From: Crassaminicella profunda
GTDB taxonomy: Bacteria; Bacillota; Clostridia; Peptostreptococcales; Thermotaleaceae
Length of the DNA stretch: 64,000 nt
Direction: 5' to 3'
Assembly: GCF_019884785.1 (NCBI RefSeq)
Contig: NZ_CP082326.1
Location: forward strand, 1,171,355-1,235,354
Part shown: one piece after another, positions 22,505-34,053 of the stretch
Numbering within the stretch: position 1 is the first letter of the stretch
Layout of the letters: each line of letters begins with the position of its first letter
Translations under genes and position numbers: made by a program
Notes under the pieces: model-generated
The model's database searches: none
Told to the model about the DNA's origin: nothing
What the model saw: only the letters and a program-made list of their open reading frames with translations

Positions 22505-22506
22505 AT

Positions 22507-22580
22507 GCGGATGTAGTTCAATGGTAGAACTTCAGCCTTCCAAGCTGATAGCGTGGGTTCGATTCCCATCATCCGCTCCA
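22507..22580 (+). tRNA. tRNA-Gly (TCC), block 1
   Basis: 74-nt cloverleaf, anticodon TCC, CCA encoded. 5' part duplicated upstream. Confidence 0.96.
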
Positions 22581-22592
22581 AAACCAAAACGT

Positions 22593-22669
22593 GGTGGGTG
22601 TAGTCAAGTGGTTAAGACACAGGATTGTGGCTCCTGCATGCGTGGGTTCAAATCCCATCATCCACCCCA
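22593..22669 (+). tRNA. tRNA-His (GTG), block 1
   Basis: Anticodon GTG. The extra G at -1 opposite C73, a tRNA-His identity feature, is encoded. CCA encoded. Confidence 0.95.
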
Positions 22670-22676
22670 AAAATAA

Positions 22677-22752
22677 TGGGGTATCGCCAAGCCGGTAAGG
22701 CACCAGATTTTGATTCTGGCATGCGTAGGTTCGAGTCCTGCTACCCCAGCCA
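22677..22752 (+). tRNA. tRNA-Gln (TTG), block 1
   Basis: Anticodon loop TTTTGAT, anticodon TTG, CCA encoded. Confidence 0.96.
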
Positions 22753-22755
22753 TAT

Positions 22756-22831
22756 GACCCATTAGCTCAGTTGGTAGAGCACTTGACTTTTAATCAAGGT
22801 GTCCCGCGTTCGAGCCGCGGATGGGTCACCA
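22756..22831 (+). tRNA. tRNA-Lys (TTT), block 1
   Basis: 76 nt, anticodon TTT, CCA encoded. Confidence 0.96.
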
Positions 22832-22838
22832 AAGAAAT

Positions 22839-22913
<75 letters not shown>

Positions 22914-22927
22914 TTTTTTATTAATAT

Positions 22928-23004
22928 GCGCCTATAGCTCAGCTGGATAGAGTGTCTGACTACGAATCAGAAGGCCGGGAGTTCGAATCTCTCTGGGCGC
23001 ACCA
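22928..23004 (+). tRNA. tRNA-Arg (ACG), block 1
   Basis: 77 nt, anticodon ACG (A34 expected to be edited to inosine), CCA encoded. Last gene of operon A. Confidence 0.96.
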
Positions 23005-23008
23005 TGAA

Positions 23009-23046
23009 ATAGGAGAACGACAATAGTTCGTACCTTTTCTTTTTTA
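23009..23046 (+). terminator. Probable terminator of operon A
   Basis: AGGAGAACGA and TTCGTACCT form an imperfect stem followed by TTTCTTTTTT. It is weaker than the terminator after block 2. Confidence 0.6.
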
Positions 23047-23058
23047 TCGTAAAATCAC

Positions 23059-23087
23059 TTGACATAATTCTAGATATATGATAACAT
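23059..23087 (+). promoter_or_regulatory. tRNA block 2 promoter P1
   Basis: TTGACA-17 bp-TAACAT, then five bases and TTGTCG, as at the rRNA P1 promoters. Confidence 0.75.
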
Positions 23088-23115
23088 ATATTTTGTCGTC
23101 AGTTTGAAATAGTTA

Positions 23116-23144
23116 TTGACGAAATGATAAGAATGTGCTAAGAT
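23116..23144 (+). promoter_or_regulatory. tRNA block 2 promoter P2
   Basis: TTGACG-17 bp-TAAGAT about 20 nt before the block 2 copy begins. The -10 is identical to operon A P2. Confidence 0.75.
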
Positions 23145-23170
23145 TTATCTTGAATTATGAAAGAAATTGT

Positions 23171-23245
23171 TCCAAGGTAGCTCAATGGTGGAGCAACCGG
23201 CTGTTAACCGGTAGGCTGTGGGTTCGAGCCCCACCCTTGGAGCCA
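23171..23245 (+). tRNA. tRNA-Asn (GTT), block 2
   Basis: Same sequence as the block 1 gene; anticodon GTT. Confidence 0.96.
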
Positions 23246-23256
23246 AAAAACATTAA

Positions 23257-23327
23257 GGAAACTAAGAAATACAAGATTTCTTAGTACTACAATTACACAA
23301 AATATAAAATTTTGGTAATTGCAGCAT
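23257..23327 (+). repeat. Two-hairpin leader element before tRNA-Leu, block 2
   Basis: Identical to the block 1 copy; ends GCAGCAT at tRNA-Leu G1. Confidence 0.8.
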
Positions 23328-23416
23328 GCCGGAGTGGCGGAACTGGCAGACGCACAGGACTTAAAATCCTGCGGTCCTTACAGATCGTACCGGTTCGATT
23401 CCGGTCTCCGGCACCA
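23328..23416 (+). tRNA. tRNA-Leu (TAA), block 2
   Basis: Class II tRNA, anticodon TAA; identical to block 1. Confidence 0.96.
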
Positions 23417-23421
23417 ATTAA

Positions 23422-23485
23422 TGAAACTCGGTTAAGGCCGAGTACTACACTCACACCAAATCAAAGATTTGGGTGATTGCAGCAT
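23422..23485 (+). repeat. Two-hairpin leader element before tRNA-fMet, block 2
   Basis: Identical to the block 1 copy (ACTCGG/CCGAGT stem). Confidence 0.8.
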
Positions 23486-23561
<76 letters not shown>

Positions 23562-23566
23562 AATAT

Positions 23567-23643
23567 GGCGGCGTAGCTTAGCTGGCTAGAGCGTCCGGTT
23601 CATACCCGGAAGGTCGGTGGTTCGAGTCCACTCGCCGCTACCA
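23567..23643 (+). tRNA. tRNA-Met elongator (CAT), block 2
   Basis: Identical to block 1; anticodon CAT. Confidence 0.93.
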
Positions 23644-23653
23644 AATTTAATAT

Positions 23654-23728
23654 GGCCCATTGGTCAAGCGGTCAAGACACCGCCCTTTCACGGCGGTAAC
23701 CCGGGTTCGATTCCCGGATGGGTCACCA
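23654..23728 (+). tRNA. tRNA-Glu (TTC), block 2
   Basis: Identical to block 1; anticodon TTC. Confidence 0.96.
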
Positions 23729-23733
23729 ATTTT

Positions 23734-23809
23734 GGGCGTATAGCTCAGCTGGGAGAGCACCTGCCTTACAAGCAGGGGGTCATAGGTTCGAACCCTGTTA
23801 CGCCCACCA
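23734..23809 (+). tRNA. tRNA-Val (TAC), block 2
   Basis: Identical to block 1; anticodon TAC. Confidence 0.96.
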
Positions 23810-23814
23810 AAATT

Positions 23815-23891
23815 GGCCCGGTAGTTCAGTTGGTTAGAATGCCAGCCTGTCACGCTGGAGGTCGAGGGTTCGAACCCCTTCCGGGTCGCCA
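23815..23891 (+). tRNA. tRNA-Asp (GTC), block 2
   Basis: Identical to block 1; anticodon GTC. Confidence 0.96.
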
Positions 23892-23925
23892 ATTTTCTTT
23901 AACAAAGTGTTGATAATTAAAATAT

Positions 23926-24000
23926 GCTGGTGTGGCTCAACGGTAGAGCAGCTGACTTGTAATCAGCAGGTTGGGGGTTCGATTCCCTTCGCCAGCTCCA
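23926..24000 (+). tRNA. tRNA-Thr (TGT), block 2 (no insertion)
   Basis: Identical to block 1; empty-site form. Confidence 0.96.
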
Positions 24001-24013
24001 TAAAAAATAATAA

Positions 24014-24099
24014 GGAGGAGTTCCCGAGTTGGCCAAAGGGGACGGACTGTAAATCCGTTAGCTTAGCTTTCAGTGGTTCGAATCCACTCTCCTCCACCA
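24014..24099 (+). tRNA. tRNA-Tyr (GTA), block 2
   Basis: Identical to block 1; anticodon GTA. Confidence 0.96.
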
Positions 24100-24107
24100 T
24101 TTTAAAT

Positions 24108-24226
24108 TGCGGAAGTGGCTCAGTGGTATAAGCAGAGAACCAAAATCTGTGATTTTGCGTGAATCGCTTAGGAATGAGTTGCAAAGGCAAGTAGAGTAAT
24201 GAGATGTTTATAAAGTATTTTGATTC
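24108..24226 (+). repeat. Half-tRNA insertion unit, tRNA-Gly(GCC), block 2
   Basis: Identical to the block 1 unit at 22184-22302. Confidence 0.88.
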
Positions 24227-24227
24227 T

Positions 24228-24302
24228 GCGGAAGTGGCTCAGTGGTAGAGCATCGCCTTGCCAAGGCGAGGGTCGCGAGTTCGAATCTCGTCTTCCGCTC
24301 CA
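24228..24302 (+). tRNA. tRNA-Gly (GCC), block 2
   Basis: Identical to block 1; anticodon GCC. Confidence 0.96.
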
Positions 24303-24309
24303 ACAAAAC

Positions 24310-24428
24310 ATGCGGATGTAGTTCAATGGTATAAGCAGAGAACCCAAATCTGTGATTTGGTGTGAATCGCTTAGGAATGAGTTGCGTAAGCAAGAAAAGT
24401 AATGAAATGGTTACAAAGCATTGTAGAT
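24310..24428 (+). repeat. Half-tRNA insertion unit, tRNA-Gly(TCC), block 2
   Basis: Identical to the block 1 unit at 22386-22504. Confidence 0.88.
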
Positions 24429-24430
24429 AT

Positions 24431-24504
24431 GCGGATGTAGTTCAATGGTAGAACTTCAGCCTTCCAAGCTGATAGCGTGGGTTCGATTCCCATCATCCGC
24501 TCCA
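24431..24504 (+). tRNA. tRNA-Gly (TCC), block 2
   Basis: Identical to block 1; anticodon TCC. Confidence 0.96.
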
Positions 24505-24516
24505 AAACCAAAACGT

Positions 24517-24593
24517 GGTGGGTGTAGTCAAGTGGTTAAGACACAGGATTGTGGCTCCTGCATGCGTGGGTTCAAATCCCATCATCCACCCCA
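24517..24593 (+). tRNA. tRNA-His (GTG), block 2
   Basis: Identical to block 1; G-1 encoded. Confidence 0.95.
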
Positions 24594-24600
24594 AAAATAA

Positions 24601-24676
24601 TGGGGTATCGCCAAGCCGGTAAGGCACCAGATTTTGATTCTGGCATGCGTAGGTTCGAGTCCTGCTACCCCAGCCA
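24601..24676 (+). tRNA. tRNA-Gln (TTG), block 2
   Basis: Identical to block 1; anticodon TTG. Confidence 0.96.
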
Positions 24677-24679
24677 TAT

Positions 24680-24755
24680 GACCCATTAGCTCAGTTGGTA
24701 GAGCACTTGACTTTTAATCAAGGTGTCCCGCGTTCGAGCCGCGGATGGGTCACCA
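24680..24755 (+). tRNA. tRNA-Lys (TTT), block 2
   Basis: Identical to block 1; anticodon TTT. Confidence 0.96.
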
Positions 24756-24762
24756 AAGAAAC

Positions 24763-24837
<75 letters not shown>

Positions 24838-24856
24838 TTTTTTTTTTATTAAATGT

Positions 24857-24933
24857 GCGCCTATAGCTCAGCTGGATAGAGTGTCTGACTACGAATCAGA
24901 AGGCCGGGAGTTCGAATCTCTCTGGGCGCACCA
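24857..24933 (+). tRNA. tRNA-Arg (ACG), block 2
   Basis: Identical to block 1; the upstream spacer is 5 nt longer. Confidence 0.96.
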
Positions 24934-24937
24934 TAAG

Positions 24938-24976
24938 AATAGAGGATACGATGAGAATTCGTATCCTCTATTTTTT
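24938..24976. terminator. Strong terminator of tRNA block 2
   Basis: ATAGAGGATACGA/TCGTATCCTCTAT stem with a 7-nt loop, then T-run. It overlaps the end of the convergent SASP gene and may serve both. Confidence 0.9.
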
Positions 24977-25159
24977 ATTTAACAATTGTTTTTCAGCTAT
25001 TTCTACTAATTTTCTAGTAATTAAGCCTGTATGATATGAAGCTAGATATCCACTATCCATAGGATTAGGGTTGCTTATTCCTAATTCTTTTGCCATTTCT
25101 ATTTTAAATTGATCTAAAGCTTTTCTAGCTGTAGGAACTACTAGTTTATTTTTAGTCAT
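24968..25159 (-). CDS. Alpha/beta-type small acid-soluble spore protein
   Basis: 63 aa. KLVVPTARKALDQFKIEMAKELGI and the C-terminal TGLITRKLVEIAEKQL region (read in parts) are the two conserved SASP motifs. These proteins coat and protect spore DNA and are degraded by Gpr at germination. The family's EFA-type cleavage region reads IEMAKELGI. ATG after TAGGAG. It should be forespore-expressed, but I could not identify a convincing sigma-G promoter. Positions 25160-25453 hold no other gene. Confidence 0.93.
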   Translation of the reverse strand: MTKNKLVVPTARKALDQFKIEMAKELGISNPNPMDSGYLASYHTGLITRKLVEIAEKQLLNKK

Positions 25160-25453
25160 AAAATCAACTCCTAAATTTTAAAAAAAGAAGACATTTGGAT
25201 TTGGTATGATAAAAATTAAAAATAAGGTAGAATAAATATTATTAATAGTATACCCAAAAAATTTTAAATTATAGATGTATGTTTTTGAAATGGAATATTC
25301 TTATATAAATGATGAGTAAGAGTTTAGTACGGTATCATCTTTTGTATTTGTTCAAATTTACCTAGAGGAATTTTAAAAAAAATATCAAATATATAATATG
25401 ATATTAATAATAAGATCAGCCTTTAGGTTAAAGAAATTATAGGAGGGTTATAT

Positions 25454-26032
25454 ATGGCACAACTTTATTATAGATATAGTACAATGAATGCAGGAAAATC
25501 TATTGAAGTAATTAAGGTAGCATATAATTATGAAGAAAGACATAAGAAAGCTTTGGTATTAACTTCAGGATTAGACGATAGATTTGGTATAGGTAAAGTT
25601 ACATCAAGAGTAGGTTTGGAAAAAGAGGCAATTATTATTGATGATGAGACAAATGTGTTGAGTATATTTTTACAAGAGAATAGTAAAAAAAAGATAGATT
25701 GCGTAATTATTGATGAATGTCAGTTTTTGAGAAAGCACCATGTAGAGGAACTGATTGAAATTGTGGATAGTTGTAATGTTCCTGTTTTATGTTATGGATT
25801 AAAGAATGATTTTAAGAATGAACTATTTGAGGGATCCTATTGGCTATTAGTACATGCAGATAAAATTGAGGAGATAAAGACTATTTGTTGGTGTGGAAGA
25901 AAAGCTACAACGAACGCAAGAGTTGTAGATGGAAAAATTGTGAAAGATGGAGAACAAATACAGATAGGTGGAAATGAGTTATATGTTCCACTGTGTAGGA
26001 AACATTACAATGACGGAAGAGTAGAGGCGTAG
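25454..26032 (+). CDS. tdk: Thymidine kinase
   Basis: 192 aa, type II (TK1-like) thymidine kinase of the pyrimidine salvage pathway. YRYSTMNAGKS forms the P-loop, IDCVIIDECQFL the Walker B/catalytic region, and YGLKNDF the lasso-adjacent motif. Zinc ligands are CWCG and the C-terminal CRKH. Strong GGAGGG site before ATG. Monocistronic. Confidence 0.95.
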   Translation: MAQLYYRYSTMNAGKSIEVIKVAYNYEERHKKALVLTSGLDDRFGIGKVTSRVGLEKEAIIIDDETNVLSIFLQENSKKKIDCVIIDECQFLRKHHVEELIEIVDSCNVPVLCYGLKNDFKNELFEGSYWLLVHADKIEEIKTICWCGRKATTNARVVDGKIVKDGEQIQIGGNELYVPLCRKHYNDGRVEA

Positions 26033-26313
26033 TAGCAAGAACTAAAAATCAAATAAGTATTGTTAGAGAAATGAGTTGCGAATCAAGAATAAGAGAAGTA
26101 TTATATTTTGGAATTAGTATAAACTATTATATATAGAAAGTTTTGAAAGATGCCATAGTAACAATGGAAAAAGATGAGAATAAAAAGCAAATTATTGAAA
26201 GAAATGTAATAGAAAAAATAAATGAGGAAGTACAAAATATTTTTATAAATAAAATAGTTGATACTTATTAGTTCGATGGAACTAAATAATTTTTAGTAGA
26301 AGATTGATAAAAT
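26033..26313 (+). other. Intergenic region with a possible gene remnant
   Basis: No convincing gene. A short open frame (about 26143-26271, LKDAIVTMEKDENKKQII...NKIVDTY) directly follows a TAG and has no ribosome binding site. It looks like the broken 3' end of an older coding sequence. Confidence 0.35.
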
Positions 26314-26343
26314 AAAAAGTGCTTAGAAATAGGCGCTTTTTCT
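26314..26343 (+). terminator. Hairpin with T-run
   Basis: AAAAAGTGC and GGCGCTTTTT pair across a 9-nt loop. It may belong to the decayed gene upstream or to tdk. Confidence 0.55.
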
Positions 26344-26439
26344 ATATAGATAAAAGCATATTTTGTCGAAAATTGCGAATGATTAGTACTAGAAACTTTC
26401 CTATAGTAGTAGGATAATATTAAGTAGGAGGGATTAATC

Positions 26440-26559
26440 ATGAATGAAGAAGAAAAAACCTTGCCAGTGAAAAGTGAAATAACTTTAGAGGATTTTACTA
26501 TATTTTCAAGCTATAAAATATTAGATGATGGTACAAGGGTATTTTCAGCTGAAGACTAA
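26440..26559 (+). CDS. Small protein (39 aa), unknown
   Basis: ATG 8 nt after AGGAGGG. Acidic product MNEEEKTLPVKSEITLEDF...VFSAED, no known family. It has its own downstream hairpin terminator. The clean ribosome binding site and terminator make a real gene likely. Confidence 0.55.
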   Translation: MNEEEKTLPVKSEITLEDFTIFSSYKILDDGTRVFSAED

Positions 26560-26583
26560 TAGACTAGGTTAAATGCCATAATA

Positions 26584-26613
26584 AAGGGCATCCAAGAAAG
26601 GGTGCTTTTTTTG
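26584..26613 (+). terminator. Terminator of the 39-aa gene
   Basis: AAGGGCATCC-AAGAAA-GGGTGCTT stem and T-run. Confidence 0.7.
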
Positions 26614-26686
26614 TTTCTTTAAATAGTATAGAGTGAAATGTATATTGAATGAAATATTTCAAAGAATAAGAAAAGGAGGGATTGAA

Positions 26687-26917
26687 ATGAAAGATGTAAC
26701 CAAAATTATAAAGGTTAGAAAAAATGCAGAAGGAGATATTACTGATGTAATGATTGAAGATGGAAATATATATGAGATTCGTGATGCCATTATGCTAGCA
26801 AAAGAGCATAAGATTGAAGGGGTAAATGTAGGACGAACAAAAAATGGAAACGAATTTTTAAGAAGTAATCGAAATAATAAAAGAAATGACAATTTGGATA
26901 GCTTTCCAACGTTTTAA
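26687..26917 (+). CDS. DUF3892-family protein
   Basis: 76 aa. KIIKVRKNAEGDITDVMIEDG, AIMLAKEHKIEGVNVGRTKNG and the C-terminal NLDSFPTF match the DUF3892 pattern known from Firmicutes. Function unknown. An upstream in-frame ATG at 26633 lacks a ribosome binding site; AAGGAGGG is placed for 26687. A 46-aa ORF follows 33 bp later. Confidence 0.8.
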   Translation: MKDVTKIIKVRKNAEGDITDVMIEDGNIYEIRDAIMLAKEHKIEGVNVGRTKNGNEFLRSNRNNKRNDNLDSFPTF

Positions 26918-26950
26918 TAAATACTCTAGCATTTAAAATGGAGGATAGAG

Positions 26951-27091
26951 ATGAATAAAAATCAAAAACTTATTAAAGACAAAGATAAAAGTGTAATAAA
27001 ACAAGTAAATAGTAAGAATGAAGAGGAGTTTGAAAAGGAAATAGAAGAGTTATATATGAAACATATTACTTCAGGAAATTTGATGACATGA
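26951..27091 (+). CDS. Small protein (46 aa), unknown
   Basis: ATG after TGGAGG. The product MNKNQKLIKDKDKSVIKQ...EELYMKHITSGNLMT is highly charged and helical. Probably cotranscribed with the DUF3892 gene. It ends before a terminator. Confidence 0.5.
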   Translation: MNKNQKLIKDKDKSVIKQVNSKNEEEFEKEIEELYMKHITSGNLMT

Positions 27092-27103
27092 TAAATTATT
27101 GAA

Positions 27104-27133
27104 AAAGTGCTCAAAAAAGAGTGCTTTTTTATA
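27104..27133 (+). terminator. Terminator before rRNA operon B
   Basis: AAGTGCTC-AAAAAA-GAGTGCTT (two G-T pairs) followed by TTTTT. Confidence 0.7.
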
Positions 27134-27204
27134 TGTTGATAAAGCTAAATAAACACGATGCTTTAGTAGTTGCTATTTTGCAAGAAAAAAAACAAAATAA
27201 GCTG

Positions 27205-27233
27205 TTGACAACATATAGAATATATGATAATAT
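27205..27233 (+). promoter_or_regulatory. rRNA operon B promoter P1
   Basis: TTGACA-17 bp-TAATAT, then ATATC and TTGTCG. Confidence 0.8.
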
Positions 27234-27278
27234 ATATCTTGTCGTCGAAAGATACAACCCCTAAAATAAAAAAAGTGG

Positions 27279-27307
27279 TTGACAAATATAGTAAAGAATG
27301 ATAAACT
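27279..27307 (+). promoter_or_regulatory. rRNA operon B promoter P2
   Basis: TTGACA-17 bp-TAAACT, followed by the same GTCGCTAAACGGCGA hairpin as operon A and a GATCTTTGAAAACT boxA-like leader. Confidence 0.75.
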
Positions 27308-27420
27308 ATAAAAGTCGCTAAACGGCGATGATTTGAATTTGATCTTTGAAAACTATACAGTGCAAGAAATTAAGCCAGATATATCGACTAAACAGTCGAA
27401 AAACGTTCAATTCAAAACTT

Positions 27421-29085
<1,665 letters not shown>

Positions 29086-29156
29086 TGAAACTAATAAACG
29101 TAAAGTTTATTAGTACTCCAATTACACAAAATATAAAATTTTGGTAATTGAAGCAT
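29086..29156 (+). repeat. Two-hairpin leader element before 23S (operon B)
   Basis: Same as the operon A copy, ending GAAGCAT immediately before GGTCAAG of 23S. Confidence 0.8.
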
Positions 29157-32081
<2,925 letters not shown>

Positions 32082-32135
32082 AATGAAATATGCATTGTTT
32101 GGTTTTGAGAGTGCAAATTCTCAAGAAAACTCGTT

Positions 32136-32153
32136 GATTTGTGGTAATTGAAG
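32136..32153 (+). repeat. Remnant of a two-hairpin leader element
   Basis: TGTGGTAATTGAAGCA matches only the 3' end of the leader family (GGTAATTGAAGCAT), between 23S B and the promoters of the next unit. Confidence 0.5.
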
Positions 32154-32162
32154 CAAAAGTAG

Positions 32163-32191
32163 TTGACAAGATTCAGCAAAGTTGGTAAAAT
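32163..32191 (+). promoter_or_regulatory. 5S/tRNA block 3 promoter P1
   Basis: TTGACA-17 bp-TAAAAT, then AATTC and TTGTCG. Confidence 0.8.
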
Positions 32192-32238
32192 AATTCTTGT
32201 CGTTGGTCAACAAAGCTTCATAAAAGACAAAAAAAGTG

Positions 32239-32267
32239 TTGACAAACTACGAAAAACAAGATATAAT
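32239..32267 (+). promoter_or_regulatory. 5S/tRNA block 3 promoter P2 (perfect consensus)
   Basis: TTGACA-17 bp-TATAAT, a perfect sigma-A consensus, followed by ATATC and TTGTCC. It lies about 80 nt upstream of 5S, so 5S and 21 tRNAs can be made independently of operon B. Confidence 0.88.
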
Positions 32268-32346
32268 ATATCTTGTCCTCAAAAAACTCATTGCAATTCA
32301 GGTGAATGATGGGGGTAAAAAACAAGAATTATGCAAATTTAACAAA

Positions 32347-32463
32347 TCCAGTAATAATAGCGAAGGGGTCACACCTGTTCCCATACCGAACACAGAAGTT
32401 AAGCCCTTCAGCGCTGATGGTACTTGGTGGGTAACTGCCTGGGAGAGTAGGTCGTTGCTGGTT
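32347..32463 (+). rRNA. rrf: 5S ribosomal RNA (block 3)
   Basis: Terminal stem CCAGTAA/TTGCTGG. Conserved CCGAACACAGAAGTTAAGC. It differs from the 21124 copy in the stem and in the GGTGGGTAACTGCC arm. No leader element precedes it. Confidence 0.95.
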
Positions 32464-32466
32464 TGT

Positions 32467-32541
32467 TCCAAGGTAGCTCAATGGTGGAGCACTCGGCTGT
32501 TAACCGATAGGCTGTGGGTTCGAGTCCCACCCTTGGAGCCA
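32467..32541 (+). tRNA. tRNA-Asn (GTT), block 3
   Basis: Anticodon GTT; a few base differences from block 1, such as ACTCGGC/ACCGATAG in the anticodon arm region. Confidence 0.96.
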
Positions 32542-32549
32542 ATAAAATT

Positions 32550-32638
32550 GCCGGAGTGGCGGAACTGGCAGACGCACAGGACTTAAAATCCTGCGGTCCT
32601 TACAGATCGTACCGGTTCGATTCCGGTCTCCGGCACCA
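32550..32638 (+). tRNA. tRNA-Leu (TAA), block 3
   Basis: Class II tRNA, anticodon TAA; here without the upstream two-hairpin leader. Confidence 0.96.
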
Positions 32639-32643
32639 ATTAA

Positions 32644-32707
32644 TGAAACTCGGCTAAGGCCGAGTACTACACTCACACCAAATCAAAGATTTGGATGATT
32701 GCAACAT
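32644..32707 (+). repeat. Two-hairpin leader element before tRNA-fMet, block 3
   Basis: ACTCGG-CTAAGG-CCGAGT stem 1; stem 2 CACTCAC..GATGATTG; end GCAACAT at tRNA C1. Confidence 0.8.
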
Positions 32708-32783
<76 letters not shown>

Positions 32784-32792
32784 TTTTAATAA

Positions 32793-32867
32793 GGCCCATT
32801 GGTCAAGCGGTCAAGACACCGCCCTTTCACGGCGGTAACCCGGGTTCGATTCCCGGATGGGTCACCA
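32793..32867 (+). tRNA. tRNA-Glu (TTC), block 3
   Basis: Anticodon TTC, CCA encoded. Confidence 0.96.
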
Positions 32868-32872
32868 ATTTT

Positions 32873-32948
32873 GGGCGTATAGCTCAGCTGGGAGAGCACC
32901 TGCCTTACAAGCAGGGGGTCATAGGTTCGAACCCTGTTACGCCCACCA
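32873..32948 (+). tRNA. tRNA-Val (TAC), block 3
   Basis: Anticodon TAC, CCA encoded. Confidence 0.96.
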
Positions 32949-32953
32949 AAATT

Positions 32954-33030
32954 GGCCCGGTAGTTCAGTTGGTTAGAATGCCAGCCTGTCACGCTGGAGG
33001 TCGAGGGTTCGAACCCCTTCCGGGTCGCCA
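32954..33030 (+). tRNA. tRNA-Asp (GTC), block 3
   Basis: Anticodon GTC, CCA encoded. Confidence 0.96.
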
Positions 33031-33063
33031 ATTTTCTTTAATAAAAATGGAGTTTAAAATTAA

Positions 33064-33134
33064 GGTGACTAAGAAACACAAGGTTCCTTAGTACTCCGCT
33101 CACACCAAATATAAAATTTGGGTGATTGAAGCAT
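33064..33134 (+). repeat. Two-hairpin leader element before the tRNA-Thr unit, block 3
   Basis: Stem 1 ACTAAGAAAC/GTTCCTTAGT (one mismatch), stem 2 CTCACACCAAAT/ATTTGGGTGA; end GAAGCAT directly at G1 of the tRNA-Thr half copy. Confidence 0.75.
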
Positions 33135-33250
33135 GCTGGTGTGGCTCAACGGTATAAGTAGAGAACCGAAATCTGTGATTTCGTGTGAATCACTTAGTAA
33201 TGAGTTGCAAAGGCAAGTGAAATATGGAATGGTCATGAAGTAATTTAAAT
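33133..33250 (+). repeat. Half-tRNA insertion unit, tRNA-Thr(TGT), block 3
   Basis: 118 nt: 33133-33154 duplicates ATGCTGGTGTGGCTCAACGG plus TA, then 96 nt of element. Hairpin CGAAATC-TGT-GATTTCG at 33167-33183 (G-C at the covarying pair), CTTA-GTAA-TGAG and TTGC-AAAG-GCAA follow. Blocks 1 and 2 have this tRNA without the unit. Confidence 0.88.
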
Positions 33251-33252
33251 AT

Positions 33253-33327
33253 GCTGGTGTGGCTCAACGGTAGAGCAGCTGACTTGTAATCAGCAGGTTG
33301 GGGGTTCGATTCCCTTCGCCAGCTCCA
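33253..33327 (+). tRNA. tRNA-Thr (TGT), block 3
   Basis: Intact gene after the insertion unit; anticodon TGT. Confidence 0.96.
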
Positions 33328-33340
33328 TGAAAAATAATAA

Positions 33341-33426
33341 GGAGGAGTTCCCGAGTTGGCCAAAGGGGACGGACTGTAAATCCGTTAGCTTAGCTTTCAG
33401 TGGTTCGAATCCACTCTCCTCCACCA
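33341..33426 (+). tRNA. tRNA-Tyr (GTA), block 3
   Basis: Class II tRNA, anticodon GTA. Confidence 0.96.
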
Positions 33427-33434
33427 TTTTAAAT

Positions 33435-33553
33435 TACGGAAGTGGCTCAGTGGTATAAGCAGAGAACCAAAATCTATGATTTTGCGTGAATCGCTTAGGA
33501 ATGAGTTGCAAAGGCAAGTAAAGTAATGAGATGTTTATAAAGTATTTTGATTC
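33435..33553 (+). repeat. Half-tRNA insertion unit, tRNA-Gly(GCC), block 3
   Basis: As in blocks 1 and 2, but the half copy has G1 changed to A (ACGGAAG). The hairpin loop is TAT instead of TGT. The stem is unchanged. Confidence 0.88.
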
Positions 33554-33554
33554 T

Positions 33555-33629
33555 GCGGAAGTGGCTCAGTGGTAGAGCATCGCCTTGCCAAGGCGAGGGT
33601 CGCGAGTTCGAATCTCGTCTTCCGCTCCA
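33555..33629 (+). tRNA. tRNA-Gly (GCC), block 3
   Basis: Intact; anticodon GCC. Confidence 0.96.
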
Positions 33630-33638
33630 ACAAAACAT

Positions 33639-33712
33639 GCGGATGTAGTTCAATGGTAGAACTTCAGCCTTCCAAGCTGATAGCGTGGGTTCGATTCCCA
33701 TCATCCGCTCCA
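33639..33712 (+). tRNA. tRNA-Gly (TCC), block 3 (no insertion)
   Basis: Anticodon TCC. Empty-site counterpart of the filled genes at 22507 and 24431; the left flank CAAAACATGCGG is the same as in the filled copies. Confidence 0.96.
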
Positions 33713-33714
33713 AT

Positions 33715-33791
33715 GGGTTCATAGCTCAGTTGGATAGAGCAACGGCCTTCTAAGCCGTGTGTCCGGGGTTCGAATCCCTGTGGACCCGCCA
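33715..33791 (+). tRNA. tRNA-Arg (TCT), block 3
   Basis: 77 nt, anticodon TCT, CCA encoded. It occupies the place of tRNA-His in blocks 1 and 2. Confidence 0.96.
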
Positions 33792-33799
33792 TAAAACTT

Positions 33800-33875
33800 T
33801 GGGGTATCGCCAAGCCGGTAAGGCACCAGATTTTGATTCTGGCATGCGTAGGTTCGAGTCCTGCTACCCCAGCCA
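33800..33875 (+). tRNA. tRNA-Gln (TTG), block 3
   Basis: Anticodon TTG, CCA encoded. Confidence 0.96.
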
Positions 33876-33878
33876 TAT

Positions 33879-33954
33879 GACCCATTAGCTCAGTTGGTAG
33901 AGCACTTGACTTTTAATCAAGGTGTCCCGCGTTCGAGCCGCGGATGGGTCACCA
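33879..33954 (+). tRNA. tRNA-Lys (TTT), block 3
   Basis: Anticodon TTT, CCA encoded. Confidence 0.96.
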
Positions 33955-33959
33955 AATAC

Positions 33960-34048
33960 GGAGGGGTGTCCGAGAGGTTTAAGGAGCTGGTCTTGAAAAC
34001 CAGTGATTCCGAAAGGGACCGTGGGTTCGAATCCCACCCCCTCCGCCA
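33960..34048 (+). tRNA. tRNA-Ser (TGA), block 3
   Basis: Class II tRNA with long variable arm; loop CTTGAAA, anticodon TGA. Confidence 0.96.
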
Positions 34049-34053
34049 AATTT

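Noticed and set aside
25160-25453. Possible riboswitch before tdk
   Set aside because: I saw no conserved motif or terminator/antiterminator pair.
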